DNA of 64,000 nucleotides from NCBI RefSeq assembly GCF_006715225.1, contig NZ_VFMU01000001.1, forward strand, positions 124,001-188,000, read 5' to 3'. Origin of the DNA: Arthrobacter sp. SLBN-112 (GTDB taxonomy: Bacteria; Actinomycetota; Actinomycetes; Actinomycetales; Micrococcaceae). A program made the position numbers and the translations under genes. Of this stretch, positions 64,000-64,000 are shown piece by piece. The notes under the pieces are model-generated. The model was not told where the DNA came from, made no database searches, and saw only the letters and a list, made by a program, of their open reading frames with translations. Within the stretch, counting starts at the first letter, position 1, and every line of letters begins with the position of its first letter.

Positions 64000-64000
64000 C

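Overview
The window is high-GC, gene-dense DNA from an actinobacterium. Protein style (an actinobacterial CopC neighbourhood, CstR-type sulfur operon, DtxR/IdeR-type iron box, Micrococcaceae-like thioredoxin tail and CtaC/CtaD, frequent GTG starts, ATGA/GTGA overlaps) fits the Arthrobacter/Pseudarthrobacter group, but that placement is an inference from memory of families, not a search. I see no rRNA, tRNA, CRISPR array, transposase or phage gene. The window opens inside one gene and closes just after the stop of another.

Layout. 0-3 kb: a partial MFS exporter with an ArsR-family sensor whose residues match the Ni/Co site of NmtR, then a membrane protein and a CopC-like copper protein. 3-4.5 kb: small hypotheticals and a GNAT acetyltransferase. 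4.4-17.7 kb: a monovalent-cation island: an APC permease that carries the Asp/Tyr pair of KimA-type K+ transporters, KdpE, KdpD (with a degenerate Walker A), a DUF2795 protein, FetB-like permease, TrkH/TrkA (KtrBA-like), an FAD monooxygenase, an NhaP-type antiporter, a CBS protein and an ArsB/NhaD-type transporter. Two gene remnants lie here. 17.9-25.1 kb: a PaaK-like ligase, YceI protein, CDP-alcohol phosphatidyltransferase, alpha/beta hydrolase plus HAD dehalogenase, FMN reductase-like protein with strong palindromes upstream, and a copper group (secreted small protein, Csp-like Cys-rich four-helix protein, DUF305 membrane protein). 25.2-29.7 kb: two CNNM/CBS proteins and a divergent TetR/MFS pair with a duplicated operator.

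29.7-34.5 kb is a sulfane-sulfur/sulfide detoxification regulon: DUF302 protein, CstR-like repressor, three rhodaneses, a TauE/SafE exporter, an internally deleted thioredoxin and a persulfide dioxygenase-rhodanese fusion. Two near-perfect palindromes sit exactly in the spacers of two promoters. 34.5-35.8 kb: an MFS gene with a one-base frameshift. 35.8-42.7 kb: a tight six-gene minus-strand operon: phosphoribosyltransferase-hydrolase fusion, acetyl-CoA synthetase-like ligase, E1alpha, E1beta, E2 with two subunit-binding domains, and an acyl carrier protein. This is the most unusual gene set in the window.

42.8-64 kb: SPW membrane protein, two secreted phosphoesterases, a YbdK-like carboxylate-amine ligase, an M20 dipeptidase, a GAF-ANTAR antiterminator in a run of small unknown proteins, a P450 lacking the usual I-helix acid-alcohol pair, VIT1-like and DUF2231 membrane proteins, a nitrilase-family amidase, cytochrome c oxidase subunits II and I, DUF2243 protein, a zinc alcohol dehydrogenase, and an Fe3+ ABC transporter (fbpABC type) behind an iron box. 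Overall this looks like a chromosomal accessory or stress-response region for metals, K+/Na+, reactive sulfur and carbon overflow, with several decaying genes.
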